In this document: piece by piece, positions 36,669 to 50,777 of the stretch
Layout: each line of letters begins with the position of its first letter
Numbering within the stretch: the first letter of the stretch is position 1
NCBI RefSeq assembly: GCF_029227915.1
Contig: NC_079885.1
Span: 8,060,001-8,124,000 of the forward strand
Length of the DNA: 64,000 nt
DNA from: Hydractinia symbiolongicarpus
Lineage: Eukaryota > Cnidaria > Hydrozoa > Anthoathecata > Hydractiniidae
Direction: 5' to 3'
Program-made: the position numbers and the translations under genes
The notes under the pieces: model-generated
Seen by the model: only the letters and a program-made list of their open reading frames with translations
Database searches by the model: none
Told to the model about the DNA's origin: nothing

Positions 36669-39600
36669 ATGGCGGAGTTCGGAGCGGCTGAACTTCAAAA
36701 GCTTACAGTTTTAGAACTACAACAAGAACTAAAAAGAAGAGGGTTAAAAAAGACTGGTGTAAAAGCAAAACTTGTCCAAAGACTGCTCGAGGTAGAGAAA
36801 TTCAAAATATATATACACAACCACATACAATACTATTTGCAAAATCTTTTCTATCCAATCAGCAGAACCTGTTTTACCGTCTAGCTAGCTATCCTCACAG
36901 TACAGTCAGGGATAATGCATAATTAAGGAATCCCTCTTTATAAATGTGTACATTTTTGGGGGTAAGCCCTTCTGGCTCTAACAACTGTGTGAAAGGCAGA
37001 AAAATGCAGGAGCTTGCTGAAGAAAGGCCTTTTTTAGCCCATTTCTTTCTAGCTACATTATTGTTGAGGATTTAAACTGTTATCGAGTGTAGACGAATAA
37101 ATTCTAATTGACTTATATCTGTATGGAGTCATAATGATACCTTTGTGTGAAGAAAATGACTAAAAGTACCTTACTTAACGTAGAGTATGTATATACAGCA
37201 AATAATTGTGAATAAACTTCTAAGCTTTACGCTACCTTCATTCATCAGGTCATGTCATGAGTTTTTCAGCTGGTGTCTGGTGTGTACGTGATCATTTTCA
37301 TGTACCTCAATTTTCTTTAGATACATGGTTTAAATCATATAATAAAAACAGATATCACCATTTAGCATTTTTAGTGAAGCAGAGTTACGCACTTCAGGGA
37401 ATAATGATCATTTTTGTTCTATTGTGAAGAAATTAACTAATGAAATTCTATTCAAAGCCAACTTGTACATCCTAGCTAACCCATCGACTCCTAACACACT
37501 CATTAACATGGTCCCTTTATAGTTGATAACTGCCAATTACAGCTGATGTGATCCTGGTGCGGAGGTGGACACCAATGAGACATTAATGAAACAAGTCTGC
37601 ATAATTGGCAATATATTGTTGGGCAATATATTTAATACAGCTTAACAGGCTTCAACTGGCGTAGTGATCAATCACATACACCAGTTGACAACGTCACGCG
37701 ATTAGGTAGCGTACCTAATTTGCTCTGGGTACGCAATTTTTAAAATGGCTTTTTATTTGTTTAACAACGGAAGTGCAAAGGATGTTGCAAGTTTAAGACT
37801 CTCAGGTTAATCGTTGCTGCGCATTGATTTTGCGGTAGAAAAGTTGGGGATGTTTTGAATCGTGAACCGCAAACCCAATGATTGAGCTTCTAGGTATAGC
37901 GACTTTCAATCTTAACTTCCTTTTCTATTAGAAAGTAATCTGTCACGCGTAATTCAGGTTAGCGATAGGACATAGGAACGCAATTGCGTACCTCAAAATG
38001 AGAAGCCTGTCTTAACGATCATTCTGGAAAACTAACACTCCATCACAGCTTATTTTGCTATCGGAGGAGGTAAACATCGCACTTTTATAAGGGAAAACAC
38101 ATTCTTTTGTGATAACTTTTTTTGCTGTGTTTTGTTTTTAATCAAAAGTACACAAGTTGTATCTATTATTATTAATGTTTCCTGAAAATTTGAAAGAAAT
38201 TGATACGAAGGAAGTTAAAAAACTAGAGAAAACACGCTTTTGTCTCTTATAAAAACATGTTTACCTCCTTTTTTTATAGCGATTGCCCAAATAGGAGATG
38301 ATCTCCCAACTAGTTTATGGAAAATCACCTAAAGCTACTATCCTAATTTGGCGTGATAGTCTGATTTGCATTTCTCCCTGAAACTACACAATATGACAGG
38401 TTTAAAGTAAGAAAACAATTCTCCCTGAATGTATCTGCATCTATTTTTTCGTTGAAAAGTAGGTGTTTTAATTTGATTTATATATTTTGTTTATACCACT
38501 GCATATACCCTTTTTTATATAAAAATTTAATTAAATTTTCTAACTTTAGTGATTTATGTGTTTTGGTTATAAACAGAAAGGACTTTCTTTTCATGTGTTT
38601 AAATAAAAATGTTAATAAAGGCCAGATCTCCACTCTGGCAACTGTTGTATATTAAGTGATATCCAGAAAGAACAATTTCATTGATTTTCTTTTATATTCC
38701 ACCCTTATCACCCCATGCATGCCCACCATACCATGCATACCCATTATATGCACTCCTTTACAGAGTAAGTATTATGTCTCATAAACAGCAACTTTAGAAA
38801 GTGAAAAAACACCTAGAAATTGAAATTTTGATATTTGCTGATCTTCAAGTTTGCTTGCTTGCTGATGATGTGGCTTGTATATTAAATGTGGTGTTGTTAT
38901 ACTTTTTAGAACATTCAGAAGAACAGCTCTGTAGAAGATGGAAAGCAAGAAGGTAAATGTATAAATGACCTAGTTAGTTTACCATCTTATTTCCATTTTC
39001 CCTAATAATTTATTGCCTCTTTTAATAAAAATCTTACAAATGTGTCTCAGTATGACAGCATTTCTTCATGCATATGACCACTATGAAGTTGACTTCAATG
39101 TGACTAGGAAAAACCATGTAAACTTTGCATTCCTTGATATTGGCATTTGAAATTCAGTTTATATTTCTTGGCAAGAAAAAATTGTCAGCATAAAATGCAA
39201 TTTTCCATTTCACATTGGCAAATTTGTGTTTTACGTTAGTAATTTTTTATTTGTTTTTTGCCGTTACGCGCTTTCTTAACCCTTTTTTTCAAAGGCCACT
39301 GAGTAACTATTGCAAGGTTAGGTCATTTACGTTAAATAAAAAGCATGTCTGCAAACCTGGCCTAGAATTTTTGTTCACCTCGGCATTCACCTTAGCAATT
39401 GCTAAATGCCTACGTGATTTAGAAAGGTTCTATATGAAACCAATGTGATATTAATTGTTATTTCTTCTGTATAAAATATTTGTTTATGCATATAATTAAT
39501 AATTGTAGCATTACACTGCTAATCAATTCATCTAGAAGCAGTCCCAGTTGTGAAACAGCCAGAAAAAGAAAAACGTACTCAGAACATTGAAGAACCTCAC

Positions 39601-42600
39601 CCCTACATGGCAGAATATGAACAACAACTTGTTAACGATAGCAATATTTCTGTTGATGATTACATAAATCCTTCGTTTGCACAAAGCTTACACAACAGTA
39701 GCTTTCCAACAGACACTGGACATAAGCATGAAGAGTTAGCAGGTTCGTTATAGTTTTGAATTCTTTTGAGCAGTGATGAAACGTTTAATTTTTGTCAAAA
39801 CAAAACCAAGTATTATTAGTTGTTGTTGTCTTGTGCAACTAAAAAATAAAAAAATGTAATTGATGTTTTGTGTAGCTCTTTTATTTGTTCTTGATATTGC
39901 TTGTTGTTGTTTTAAGCTGTTCAACCTAACTCCACTACCACTGAAATTTCAGAAGATTCTAGTGAAGTTACTGATGCCCGGGATTTTGCAGAGCAGTTTA
40001 CAGAACCGATTCACCAGTCAAAAGATGAACAGCCTAACAATGAACGAGTTGTTGAGACTGAGCAGATGGAGGAAAAAACTGCTGATCTGGAAGATACAGA
40101 ACCATCAAGTGGACAGTCTGAGGAAAACATAGAAAATGCAGCTTTTGCAGCACTACATAGCACTAATTTGACAGAAAATGAAGGAAGCAACTTGTCATTC
40201 TCCAACGGTATGTTAACTTTGGGTTTCTCATACAGTCCTCCTGTGAATCCAAAGTACTGAAAGTCAGCACAAAAAAGGCTGGCAAAATTTTGCTGACTTG
40301 CAACAAGAATGAGGTTGGCAAAGGTTATCTATAGGCACTTTAGGGGTTGGCACGTTATATTCTCATTTACTCTGGGAATTTAGATTAAACATTTATTTCA
40401 ACTCGTACTTTTTTTCAGATGTGTTATTTTTTCTGTTTCATTGGCAACTTTTTACTTTGATTCCCTTATAGCGACAAAATCGATTTTTTAAGGTCTAAAA
40501 TAATTTTAAATGTGGATTCTACACAACAGATTTAAATAGAGTGAAGTGGTTTTCTTTTGTCTACAACAAATATTTGCACACATATAGGGCACCAACGTGA
40601 ATTTACAGGGCTGGTGATAATGACTATGGTAGACTTATTGTGCAAAAACTTCTCAATGTATTGTTTCGCCGTTGGTATTTTTTGTCATACCTTTCTGCCT
40701 AAAACAAACAATTGCTATTTTTTTGAACAAGTTTGCTTATTTGAACAAGTTCTTTTTTGGTTTATATATATTTTTATATATATATTTTTTGAGTTATAAG
40801 TTATAAACTTTTATGAGGTAATTCTGAAAAAGTAGAAGTTGTAAAATGTTCATATTAACTAATTTTATTTTATTTTTTTATTGCCTAAATAAAGCACCGC
40901 CTGGAATAAGCACACCATTAAATAACTGTTTTGGGTTTGACTAAATAAAATTTGAATAAACAGAAATGGCGTAAGACAAATTAAGCCAACAATATAACTA
41001 ACTCTATATTGCATTAGATCAACCAAGCACAGACCTCACTGAAAAGACACTTGAAGAAAAAAACAGCATAAATACAGATGACCAGGTTGCTGTTGAAGAT
41101 GTGCAAATGGATAACGAAAGAGAACCAGAAAATAGAGATGAAATGGACAATAACAGGTTTGAAATAAAAATTGTGGCAGTCACCATGTCCTCCCATTTTG
41201 AGCATTATCCATTTTATTTTATTTTTGGAAAATCTGAACAGTTACATGTTGTATGATAACAATGATGTAGAAATGTTGTTCTAAGCTACTGATAAATAAA
41301 GCAAATTTTTTGTAGTTTGTGAATTCTTAGGCACTTTTATTTTTAAAAGCAACAATAGAAAAAAGGGGTGCCGTCTGCCACTAAGAAAGGCATATGTGCA
41401 GATCCAGTAAACTCCAAAAAACAAAGTTGTTGTTCTCCCTTTGACACATAGAGAACCATATGAAGGTTGTGAGGAGAAAATTAAATATTTTTAATGAAGT
41501 GAAAATATATATGAACATACTAAACATGCAGAAGAAGTGAATTTTTTTTTAAAATTTCATGTGTTCAGTGACTTGTCAGTTTCGCTTTTTTTTTGCAACT
41601 TTGACAGTAGCCATATTTGTTTTGTTTTTATTTTTACCTTGACACTTTTGTTTAATTTTTCCTAATCAGTTTTTGGCATGTTTTTTGTATGACAGGCTTT
41701 TATGGAAAGTCATCTGCAATGTTCTTGCTTCATAAAGCCCTGAAATGGATGGATTTGATACAACTTTTAAGATGTTCAGTATTTTTTTTGTGCTTGTGTT
41801 TCCACTTTTCAAAGCAAACTGGCAAGAAATTTATTGCTTGAATTTTAAAAGAAAAATATTTTTCAGTCTATCTGTTAAATTAATTTTTTTCTTCAATTGG
41901 AAACACTAAAGAGGTCAGTCTTCAGGGCAACCCAACTTCTGTTTTTTGTCACATCATGTAAATTATTCAGCCCTTCAATTTTCTTTTCAACAATAGCAAC
42001 AACAGTAAGACAGAAGAGGATATGAAGGCTGACGAAGTTGAAGATGAAAAAGAATCTGCTATAACTAATGTTTTGCATACTGATTTTAATGATGAAGCAT
42101 TAGATTATAGTGAACAGGATATGAGGGGTAACATTTTTTTGTTTACATTTTGTAGTGAATTAGGTGCAATTCATTGATAATAACTTTTACTTATAACAAT
42201 TTTGGTAGTTGCAACTCATTTAAAGCTTAGGTACAAGTTTTTTATTTTTTTGCAGCCTGTGTTATGGCACATGAGGCCAAGGAAGGTTGATCTTCCAGAT
42301 AACATCTCTCTGTACACATACCTTTTTGCTTATGCATTGGAGCTAAACTATCTTTATGCACATCATGATTCTGAATTTTAACTTCTCACAACTGAGGGCC
42401 TCAGATTTTCAGGAAATATTCCATATTGGTACCTGAAGTTTTCTCTGTATCTCAAAATTAGTGGCAGCGGTTAAAAAAAGAAAGAGTAAAAAGATTTACA
42501 ATATCAAAAGACTGAAAAAGTAAATATATCTAAATAGTTTAAAGTTACGAAAAGCATTTTATCAATTAAACACATGCTGCATCTATTTTTTGGTTGTGAC

Positions 42601-45600
42601 ACTAAACCAAAAGACCAACTTTTCTTGTCCACTTTTCTTGCAAGGGTGATGATATTGTTTTTGATGATGTAACGGTGATCACATCAGATTACTACACAAA
42701 CTTCCTTACTCATCTGACTTGCATCTTCTGACATTTTTAATTTTTTTTTATATAATTATAATAATACGAAGCTTCTGTCTGTCTGTGTGTGACTTCTACA
42801 AAGTCGATTATATTTTTACAATTTTCTTTAACAAATTCTATAAAACATCACCTATAAAATTGTTGTAGTTTACTAAACTTTAAAGTCAAAGGAAAGTATA
42901 TTAAGAATGGTAAATCCATTGCACTTTTAAATTTAAGGCTAATTAACTTTGAAACTGGTGGAAACTGACGTCATTTCCTGCTAGGGAATACATAGGATCA
43001 AATTGGGACCAAGTTCCTAAAGCTGGGTCAACCCACCCATTTTGGAACAGACGGGTTAATGACGTCATCAAAAGACTTTTAAATCCGTTTGTCAGATTTC
43101 CAAGCTCCACACAATACAGGTGACACCTAAAACACATTGTAAAAAAAATCTTTGTATTAATAACTGAAGTCGTTAAAATTCAAATGACAGATCTTCGTTA
43201 TTTCTTTTTGCCGAAGTGGATTTTTCCATGTGCCTTATTGACTAGTATATATATTGTTGTCATTAAGCAGTCTGTTTTTTTTAATTACAATGGTTAAAAC
43301 TAGTCTTCCTTCTTTATTTTGTAGACACTGCTAATGACAATAAATCTACGGAAGTGAATGATGAGACAACAAGAGAACAGCCAGCAGAAGAAGAAAAAAG
43401 TGAAGATGTAGAAGAAGGAGAACTACAGACAAATCTTAACGAGACAGTTGAAGACGAAAAAGTAACTTTACACGGGGCTGATGACGAATTCGTGGAGCAT
43501 GTAAAACCTAAACCAGTAAGTAGAATTTATTTCCCATAATTTTGTTAGGGTGGATAGATTGTTTCATTGTAATTTTAAATATATATTTTTAGAAAGTGAT
43601 TGTTCCTGTAACACTCAAGAAGAGAGTTTCCCTAACATGTATGGATTTTTAAGCATTGTTACTGTCAAGCACGCTGGCGATAGTTCTATGTGCCTTTTGC
43701 ACAAACTAAAAAAAATTTCTATTGTTTGTATAAAATTAGATAGGATAAGAATGCAAAAATATGATGGAAAACTTGCACAGGTGTAAGATCTTTCTTCTTG
43801 ATTATCTTTGATGGGTGTGTCTTTAACTTGCTACTCATATTTTTAACATTAGTCATTCTCACAAAACATATGTAAATATTCGATTCACAAAAATTTCTTT
43901 AGTGAAAATTTTCTTCCCATAAGATAATGTAAGATGCTATCCTTTCCACAAGAAAGCTAATAGTGGTCGTCTACCTTTAATGAAGTGATACTATAGCAAG
44001 CTAATCTGATTTGTTTTTTTTTTGTTTTTTTTGTCTATACAAATTGTGGATACTATACTATAGCATTGAATGAATCTGCTGAAGAGAAAGCTGCAAAACG
44101 AAAACGACGTTGGGGTTCCACATCGATTAATCAATCATCTGTCACCATCAGTACAGATTCTATAAAGGTGAAGTTTCTTTCCTTACTAGCTGTATTGCTT
44201 TTAGTTGGATTCTCACTAGTTGAGAATATAATTTCTTATATCAGTACAGAAAAAATCAAATATTTATTTGCACGGGCAGGGATTTATGTCCTTGTTCTTA
44301 TTAGTTTCAGCAAAAAAAGCTAATATGATAATAAGAAAATTAAGGCCAGAAATGACGAGAGACATGCTTGCCATGGAAAACATTTCGTTCAGGCTAGCTA
44401 ATAATGAAAAAGACTTGTTTTGTAGAAACTTATTCCTGACGTGAAGGTAGATGCATCTGCTCTTGAGAATGTTCCAGAGTTAGACTATCAAGAAGATGAA
44501 GAGGTGACAGAACAAGATAGCATGGGTATGTTGCGACTCTCTTTTTGAACGGTGTTTGTTGCTTACAATTTTTCCTACACCTCCAGTCCATTTGGACCAT
44601 TCCTTTGTTCTTCTGCACTACATAAATTTGGCCTTCTCCCACTTGTAAAATTCCCTGTCTTATTAATCCTCAAGAATATAATAGGCACTAAGTGTTTGGG
44701 AAATTCGTTATATTATAACCATCCTTCGGTATATTGAAACCATCCATATTTAGAAATTGAGAATGTCGAAGGCAAAAATAAACAGTCAAGATCTGGAAGA
44801 ACTGTAAAACTCGATTCTGCTAAGAAAGTTATTCTGGGAAAATCACTAAGTAGCAACACAGTTGTTATTGATTCTGACTCAGGTTAGTGATAGTGTTTAA
44901 TTTGTTTGTTTGTTTTTGTTTGTTTGTTTGTTTGTTTGTTTGTTGGCTGTTAGTTTGTTTTCTTTTAACTCACTGTGAATGTATTTTTACCTTCTGATAT
45001 CTGCTCTGTTGACAAGTCCTATTTTAAATACAGATTGTTTTCACTTTCATAAAGTTCCCGTTAATGGAGGTTGAGAGAATATAAGTAAACACAAGTGTTC
45101 GGCTCTGGATTTTTGTCGTGAAAGAAATTCAGCAAAAAACTTTTTTCGATACAGCATTGCATGGAGAAGTTATGCAAATAATTGTTCTTCGTTTAATTCA
45201 AAAACTTGAATTAAGTTGCTGCTTAATAAGCATTTGCGTTGGTTTGTTTTTTATTGCCACACAAAATGCAATATGTTATTGTTGAGTATGCTTAGTTCGA
45301 AAAATATCTTCTGCAACATCCTGTTACCACAAAATACTGTCAAAATTGGATTGTACTTTTGATGTTAGTTGTGAACATAATCAAACTAGAATGCATTTGG
45401 TAATGCCTAAAATATTCACTTCACAGATGAAACTGTAGAGAGAACTTAACATTATTTGTGGAAATAAAACTGACTTGAAAACTTTTTGATAGCTGCTGTT
45501 TAAGTGACATTATCTACAATGATGTCAACAAATTTAAAGGCAAAGTTTATCAGTTGGTCCTGAAAAAGAACTTTGAGCTAATAAACATTAAATGTTGTTG

Positions 45601-48600
45601 TAAAATGGGATGTGAAGAAAAGTTTCATTTTCTTGCACTTAAAAAAAGTGGACAAAGGTGAAAGATAGTGTACAGCGATTTGTGACTGTTGCTTGAACAT
45701 TGTGCCACCTGGTGTATTAATAACCAACTCAAATTAATTGCAAATCAATTCATCTTGAAGATTAAAGATTATCTGAATCTAATGAACATTAGATATTGGT
45801 ATTGTTGTAATATGGTATGTAAAGAAAACTTTAATTTGCATAGACTTGAAACTATGAACAAAGGTGAAAAATGGTGAACAACGATTTTTGGTTGTTGCTT
45901 GAACATTGTGCCACCTGGTGTATTAAATAACCAACTCAAATTAATTGCAAATCAATTGATTCTGAAGATTTTAGATTATTTTAATCTAAAAAACATTAGA
46001 TATTGGTGTTGTTATCATAAAATCAAATGATGGTTTCATCATCTCAAGACGTTACTGCTATTAGTCTATTTGAACTATAATTTTTGTCCCGAAGAAAACC
46101 ATATGTGTCATCATATAGAAGAAAATATTTAGCTGATGTTATCAATTAATTGGTGTCACCAACCATCTTGAACATTTGCTTTCGATTTTTTGACTTTAAA
46201 TGAAATGCAAGTTAGATCAGAGGAGCCCCTACGTTTAATAATTTTGCTCACAAACTTTAACCACGCCTAAACTGGTCGCTCAAATCAGTTGCCGGCCGTA
46301 CTAAATAGTTACCTGCATATAATACTGTTCGCTAACAGGTGGTGTTGTTATATATACATCATCTGGTAAGGCGAAGAATTATCCGGATTAATATTACTAT
46401 CAAAACAAAAATAGTGACATTGAGGCGTTAAATTGGATTTATTCATGAGCAAGAAACACCCCAAACTTCTCTTCTGCGGTACATGGATGTTATGCTGACA
46501 AAGTTGCTTCTTATTGGATGTGCTCCACTTTTTTATTTTCTTTCTCTTCCTTTTCGATGTTAAAAGTGAATGATGGCAGGCAAGTAAGACAAAAGGAGTA
46601 GTTTCATTTTATCTTGTGTTCTAGCTGATCTAATGGAGTCGCTGTGCAGTCTTTCAGTCAGGCAGGGGAACAGGGTAGAAAAATATACATTGTGTCTCGT
46701 AGTTGCATTTAAAGGTTTACCAACCTTCTTTTATGGTCTATATACCTAAAATAGATTATTTCGTATTTACAGGAGAGGTACCTACAACCCAAACTCGTTC
46801 AGTTCATCCCATACGCATAGATGATGATACGGAGGAGCAGGGCAAGCGAGAAAGGTCGCCAAGTCCTGCAAAAAATGCACCTTCGTGCTACTTGCACATC
46901 GAGAACTTGGTGCGTCCATACACAGTGAATAATTTGAAAGGTTTGATACAGAAAACAGGAACGATCAAAGATAATAAATTCTGGATGAATAACATCAAGT
47001 CACATTGTTATGTTATGGTAAATGTTATGTATTGATAATATTGGACTTGCAAATTAAGGTGGTTTGGTATTTTAATATAGACTTTCTGGTAAAAATAAAT
47101 TAAAAAAATAGATGGGATTAATGTAAAATTCGCTTTCATTTCAATGCTATATTTTGTGTCTCTTACTTTTTAAAAAAATTATGGAAAAAATTTTAGCCTA
47201 TATGTCGATGTCTAAGAACCAGTGGTAAACAAGGCCCATTATTTTTCTCCTGCTTGGATATTTTTGAAAGCAATTTGCGTCCCTTTCTGGAGTTTCCAAG
47301 CCTTCTTAAATCACCTGCAAGGAATTCATCCTTAATTCTTCAAAAATCACAAAATAATAATTTCTTACTTCACAAAAAACAATAATAATGATCATTTAAT
47401 TTTCGACAATTTATGTTTACAAAAAAAATTGTCCATTTTATTATGTTTTCCATAAGATTTCGACTATTTTACATCTTCATTCGAAAGTACATCCTCTTAT
47501 GTGTGTGTGTCGTGTTTAACTGGCAACAAAGTTTGTTTCTTCAGTACATATGAGAATAACTATGAAAATCTGCTCAGTTTTTGCATAAAAAGTCAAAATT
47601 TCCTTATTTTTCCTTATTTTTGGTTTTCTGCTACCCAACTACAAAGAACCTTAAAACACCTTAATTATTCTGCAATTTTGAATAAACATAAATTGGGAAA
47701 CCTGCCTTTATTCTTTGCAAAGTTTTTGGATTAGGTTGCGTTAGTTGCCTTTTAGCTGAAAACAAATTTTTAAGTAGAAGCTGGCTTAACCAAGAACAAT
47801 TTAAAAGTGTTTTTTATTCTAGTAAACACAAATTTAGTCTCTAAGCACCCTCATCAAAATCATTTATCATAAAAGACCTCTTTTCTTCAGTAAAATGGAT
47901 GATACCTTAACTTTAGTTACAAAATTGTCCATTGTATCGTATTTTTTCAATTTAAGATGATTTTCATCTTTTTTGTATCACTAACGCTTCAAAACATTTA
48001 ATTTTATAGCTTTCTTCCGAGGAAGAAGCCAATACGACAAGAGAAGCCATGCACGGTCTGAGATGGCCATCTGGAAATCCGAAAATACTTAAAGTGGACT
48101 TTGCTGTTATGGAGAAGGTCTTTTTATTATAGTTTAGATTTGTTTGAATCTTAGAATAGTTTAGATTTGTTTGAATCTTAGAATAGCTTTTCAAATCTTC
48201 CCAAATTATATTTCCAGTCCTCCTTTTGCTGAATTTTCACAAATTTAAAAACATTTGGGAATTTGCTTGTCATTTCAGATGTTCGAAGATACTAATGGAA
48301 CAGTTGGTGAACAGCCTAAGGTTGTTATAGAAATAGACGACAAAGAAAACGACTCTACGAAGGAACACAAGGAGAAGGAGGAATCCACGCAACACAAGTC
48401 TCGTGAAAACGAGCGGAAAAGGAGAAATGAACGCTCTGAAAAACATGCGACCAAAGACGTGAAAAATAAAGCAGGTGAAACGTGTTCTATACAGTTTTAG
48501 TGTTTTTCACCATTATCCCAAACCTAAATTTAGCTTATGACAGTCCTTATCTGATTCTGAAATGAATAGCTAAACCTATATTTATGAGATAACGTTAAAT

Positions 48601-50405
48601 ATTGAATAATCATACTGGCAAGGTTGTAAAACCTTTTTCATGTTTGTTAATCTGTTGATTATTCTTAGATTAGTTTTACTTGTTTTTTTTGTCGAAAGAA
48701 GGCTTGTAGAATGTGAGAATCCTAAAAACAATTTGAATTTGTTTTTTTTATCTGTGTCTAGCTTTTTAGGTGTGATGTGGTTTATCCAAATATATAACCC
48801 GCCAGGCTCAAATTGAGTTGTTTTCGTTCACTTTAAACTTCTTAATTTTTCTATTTATCTGCAACTGTTTTAAGTAAACACGTAAAAGAGAGTTCATAAT
48901 CATTGACTGTTTTATTTCAGACAAAGCCGATAAAAAGAGAGAGGAAAGTCCTGCAAAACTATTAGACGATTTGTTCAGAAAAACAAAAGCCACACCGTGT
49001 ATATATTGGTTACCTTTGACGGATGCTCAAGTATGTGAAATATGTATACGTCTGTCTGTCACTCAAAATTGTAACCGCAGTAGCGAGACACACTCCTTTT
49101 GATAAATTTGTGAGGAATTTTGTTTTTTTCATTCATTGAGATTGTAGAGGAATTTCCGTGCAATGTAATAGTCTGACTTTATGTTGAGAGAAGTCGACAT
49201 GCGCACGCATTCTGGTAGGAAACTTTGGCTGTGTATTCCCATGTTCTTAGTCTTTTGTCATTTCACATTTTGGTTCGGTTGCAGAGCGTTTAAATTTAAA
49301 ACTTTTATTACACTTCATAACAATATGATTGGGTGTAGCTAGTACATAAGGTTTGTAATAAGGCATCACGAGGTCAAAATAAGAGAGAAAAGATCTAATG
49401 TTTTGAAGAATTGAGTTTTGTTTTATGCAAATAATAAAATGAAATAGAAATTCAAATTGTAAATAAAAAAAACAGAAATGTAGCACATTGGATTGCCAGT
49501 GTTTAAAATGTACAAGATACCTACACAAATTTCTAGCTACACGGTTTTCTGTCTGTGTGTGCCAGATTTTCAAAACCCTAAATTAGACGAGGTAACTTTT
49601 AAAACCTTGAATATCATCATTTCCCAGGTAAATATTTATCAGTTCATAGGGTCAATTGTTTTGAAGCATCTTGAGTTTGCAGCTGAAATATGGCAAAAAA
49701 TTAAGACCTTAAAAAACAGCTAAATAATACCTCGATGGGCTCTCAGGCCCCTTTAAAACTCCCCAAATCTACAAGTTAAAGTTATTATGCATATTAAAAA
49801 AAAAAGAATTTATTATACGCAGTAATAAAAATATTATTACACAATAGGTTGGTCAATTCATCTCCCTTGTGTAATGTCGCCCCTTTATGAATTGAAATAT
49901 CTCGAACTCGCATACATGTCAATAAACAAGCTTTCCACCTGCTTATCACATTTGTTGTTGTTTTTACAACTTTTTTTAGGAACTATAAAAATACGAAGAA
50001 AAAAATTATTTATTTCTTCTCTTTGATGGAAAAATAAAATCACATTTTTGCATTAAAAATATCCTCAATACCTGTCAGCTCTTTCTGCAATCTGAGAATT
50101 TTAAATTGTAAAGAATTTTGAGACGTAAACGTTTATGTAGGATCAATGCTTGCTGCTTGTCTTGTTGTATTATTATTATTTATTTATTTATTTTTTGTTT
50201 TATCCTCTACTATTGATTTTAGATTCTCGAAAAAGAGAAAAAAGCTAGCGACGGTCCACGTGACGCCGTACACGGCAGACGAAACGAAGAAACACACGGA
50301 AGACGAAACGAAGAAACACACGGAAGACGAAATGAAGAAGTAACTGGTCGCAGACGCTCGCCTTATAGAAGACCTCCGCAAAACAGAGATAGAAGTTGGC
50401 GTTGA
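36669..50405 (+). CDS. ACIN1: Acinus (apoptotic chromatin condensation inducer in the nucleus), 16 exons, complete
   Basis: Exons: 36669-36791, 38910-38952, 39536-39742, 39917-40207, 41018-41156, 41997-42127, 43325-43515, 43593-43638, 44064-44167, 44426-44525, 44754-44882, 46773-47017, 48010-48117, 48279-48474, 48921-49030 and 50223-50405; total 2346 nt, 781 aa, frame consistent throughout. Exon 1 is a SAP DNA/RNA-binding domain ([20 protein letters not shown]). Acidic low-complexity sequence follows, then [12 protein letters not shown] and STDSIKKLIPDVK, both close to human Acinus. The RRM (about 539-618) has [18 protein letters not shown] and KSHCYVM. Exon 15 has the RNPS1/SAP18-binding motif [20 protein letters not shown] (694-713). 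The tail is Arg-rich. Acinus nucleates the ASAP complex on the exon junction complex and acts in splicing. The Met at 36669 has A at -3 and G at +4; ATG 36663 is an alternative. The weakest exon is 43593-43638, but it is needed for phase. Confidence 0.95.
38066..38270. repeat. Inverted-repeat element in Acinus intron 1
   Basis: GGAGGTAAACAT with TTTTATAAG at 38066-38092 is mirrored by CTTATAAAAACATG with TTTACCTCC at 38246-38270. Imperfect arms of about 25 bp enclose a 150-bp loop, consistent with a small MITE-like element. A second, weaker inverted pair (CAGGCTTC / GAAGCCTG, about 37644 and 38001) lies to its left. Confidence 0.55.
44901..44945. repeat. (TTTG)n microsatellite in Acinus intron 11
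   Basis: About eleven TTTG units, slightly interrupted, begin 18 bp after the end of exon 11 (44882). Confidence 0.9.
45570..46020. repeat. ~205-bp tandem repeat in Acinus intron 11
   Basis: The block GTTGCTTGAACATTGTGCCA, then CCTGGTGTATTAA, and CAAATTAATTGCAAATCAAT occurs at about 45688 and 45893. Flanking parts (AACATTAGATATTGGT, ACAAAGGTGAAA) repeat with the same spacing, giving about two and a half diverged units. An open frame at 45689-45877 lies inside the repeat and has no recognisable protein. Confidence 0.85.
50271..50340 (+). repeat. 24-bp coding repeat in last exon of Acinus
   Basis: Three copies of a 24-nt unit (GACGAAACGAAGAAACACAC plus GGAA) encode the octapeptide HGRRNEET in tandem within the Arg-rich C-terminus. 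The repeat keeps frame, and the third unit ends in EEV instead of EET. Copy number is likely to vary between individuals (inference). Confidence 0.85.
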
Positions 50406-50771
50406 CTCGCTAAACTTTAAAGAACGTTTCATTAATAGAAATATACAAATCCGTGTAATGACAACACGATTTTGATGCTAACCCGTACCCCTTGAGGTAC
50501 CACAAAGAACAAAGTGGAACGTAATGGTAGTAGTGAATGACATTTTTTTCCGAAAAAAAGTAACTAATTTTTATTAATTTTACCAAATTTTAAGAATTAC
50601 TGTGAAGCTTCATCCACAGATTGGTGAAGAAAATAGTTTTTTTTGTGCGTGAGTTTAAAAAAGTGTTAGTCGTATGTGCCATCTTTAAGCCATTTGATTT
50701 CTTACACATTGGTGCTGAAAATCATGAATTTTAATGTTGTTTTTAACAAGTGTATTTTCAACTTGAAAAAG

Positions 50772-50777
50772 AATAAA
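50772..50777 (+). terminator. Candidate poly(A) signal of Acinus
   Basis: First AATAAA after the stop codon (about 370 nt downstream), in AAGAATAAAATCGC and followed by a T-rich stretch. Further AATAAA words near 50880 and 50912 are alternatives. Confidence 0.45.

Noticed and set aside
45689-45877. Small gene in Acinus intron 11
   Set aside because: The frame lies inside a ~205-bp tandem repeat, is broken in the next unit, and resembles no known protein.
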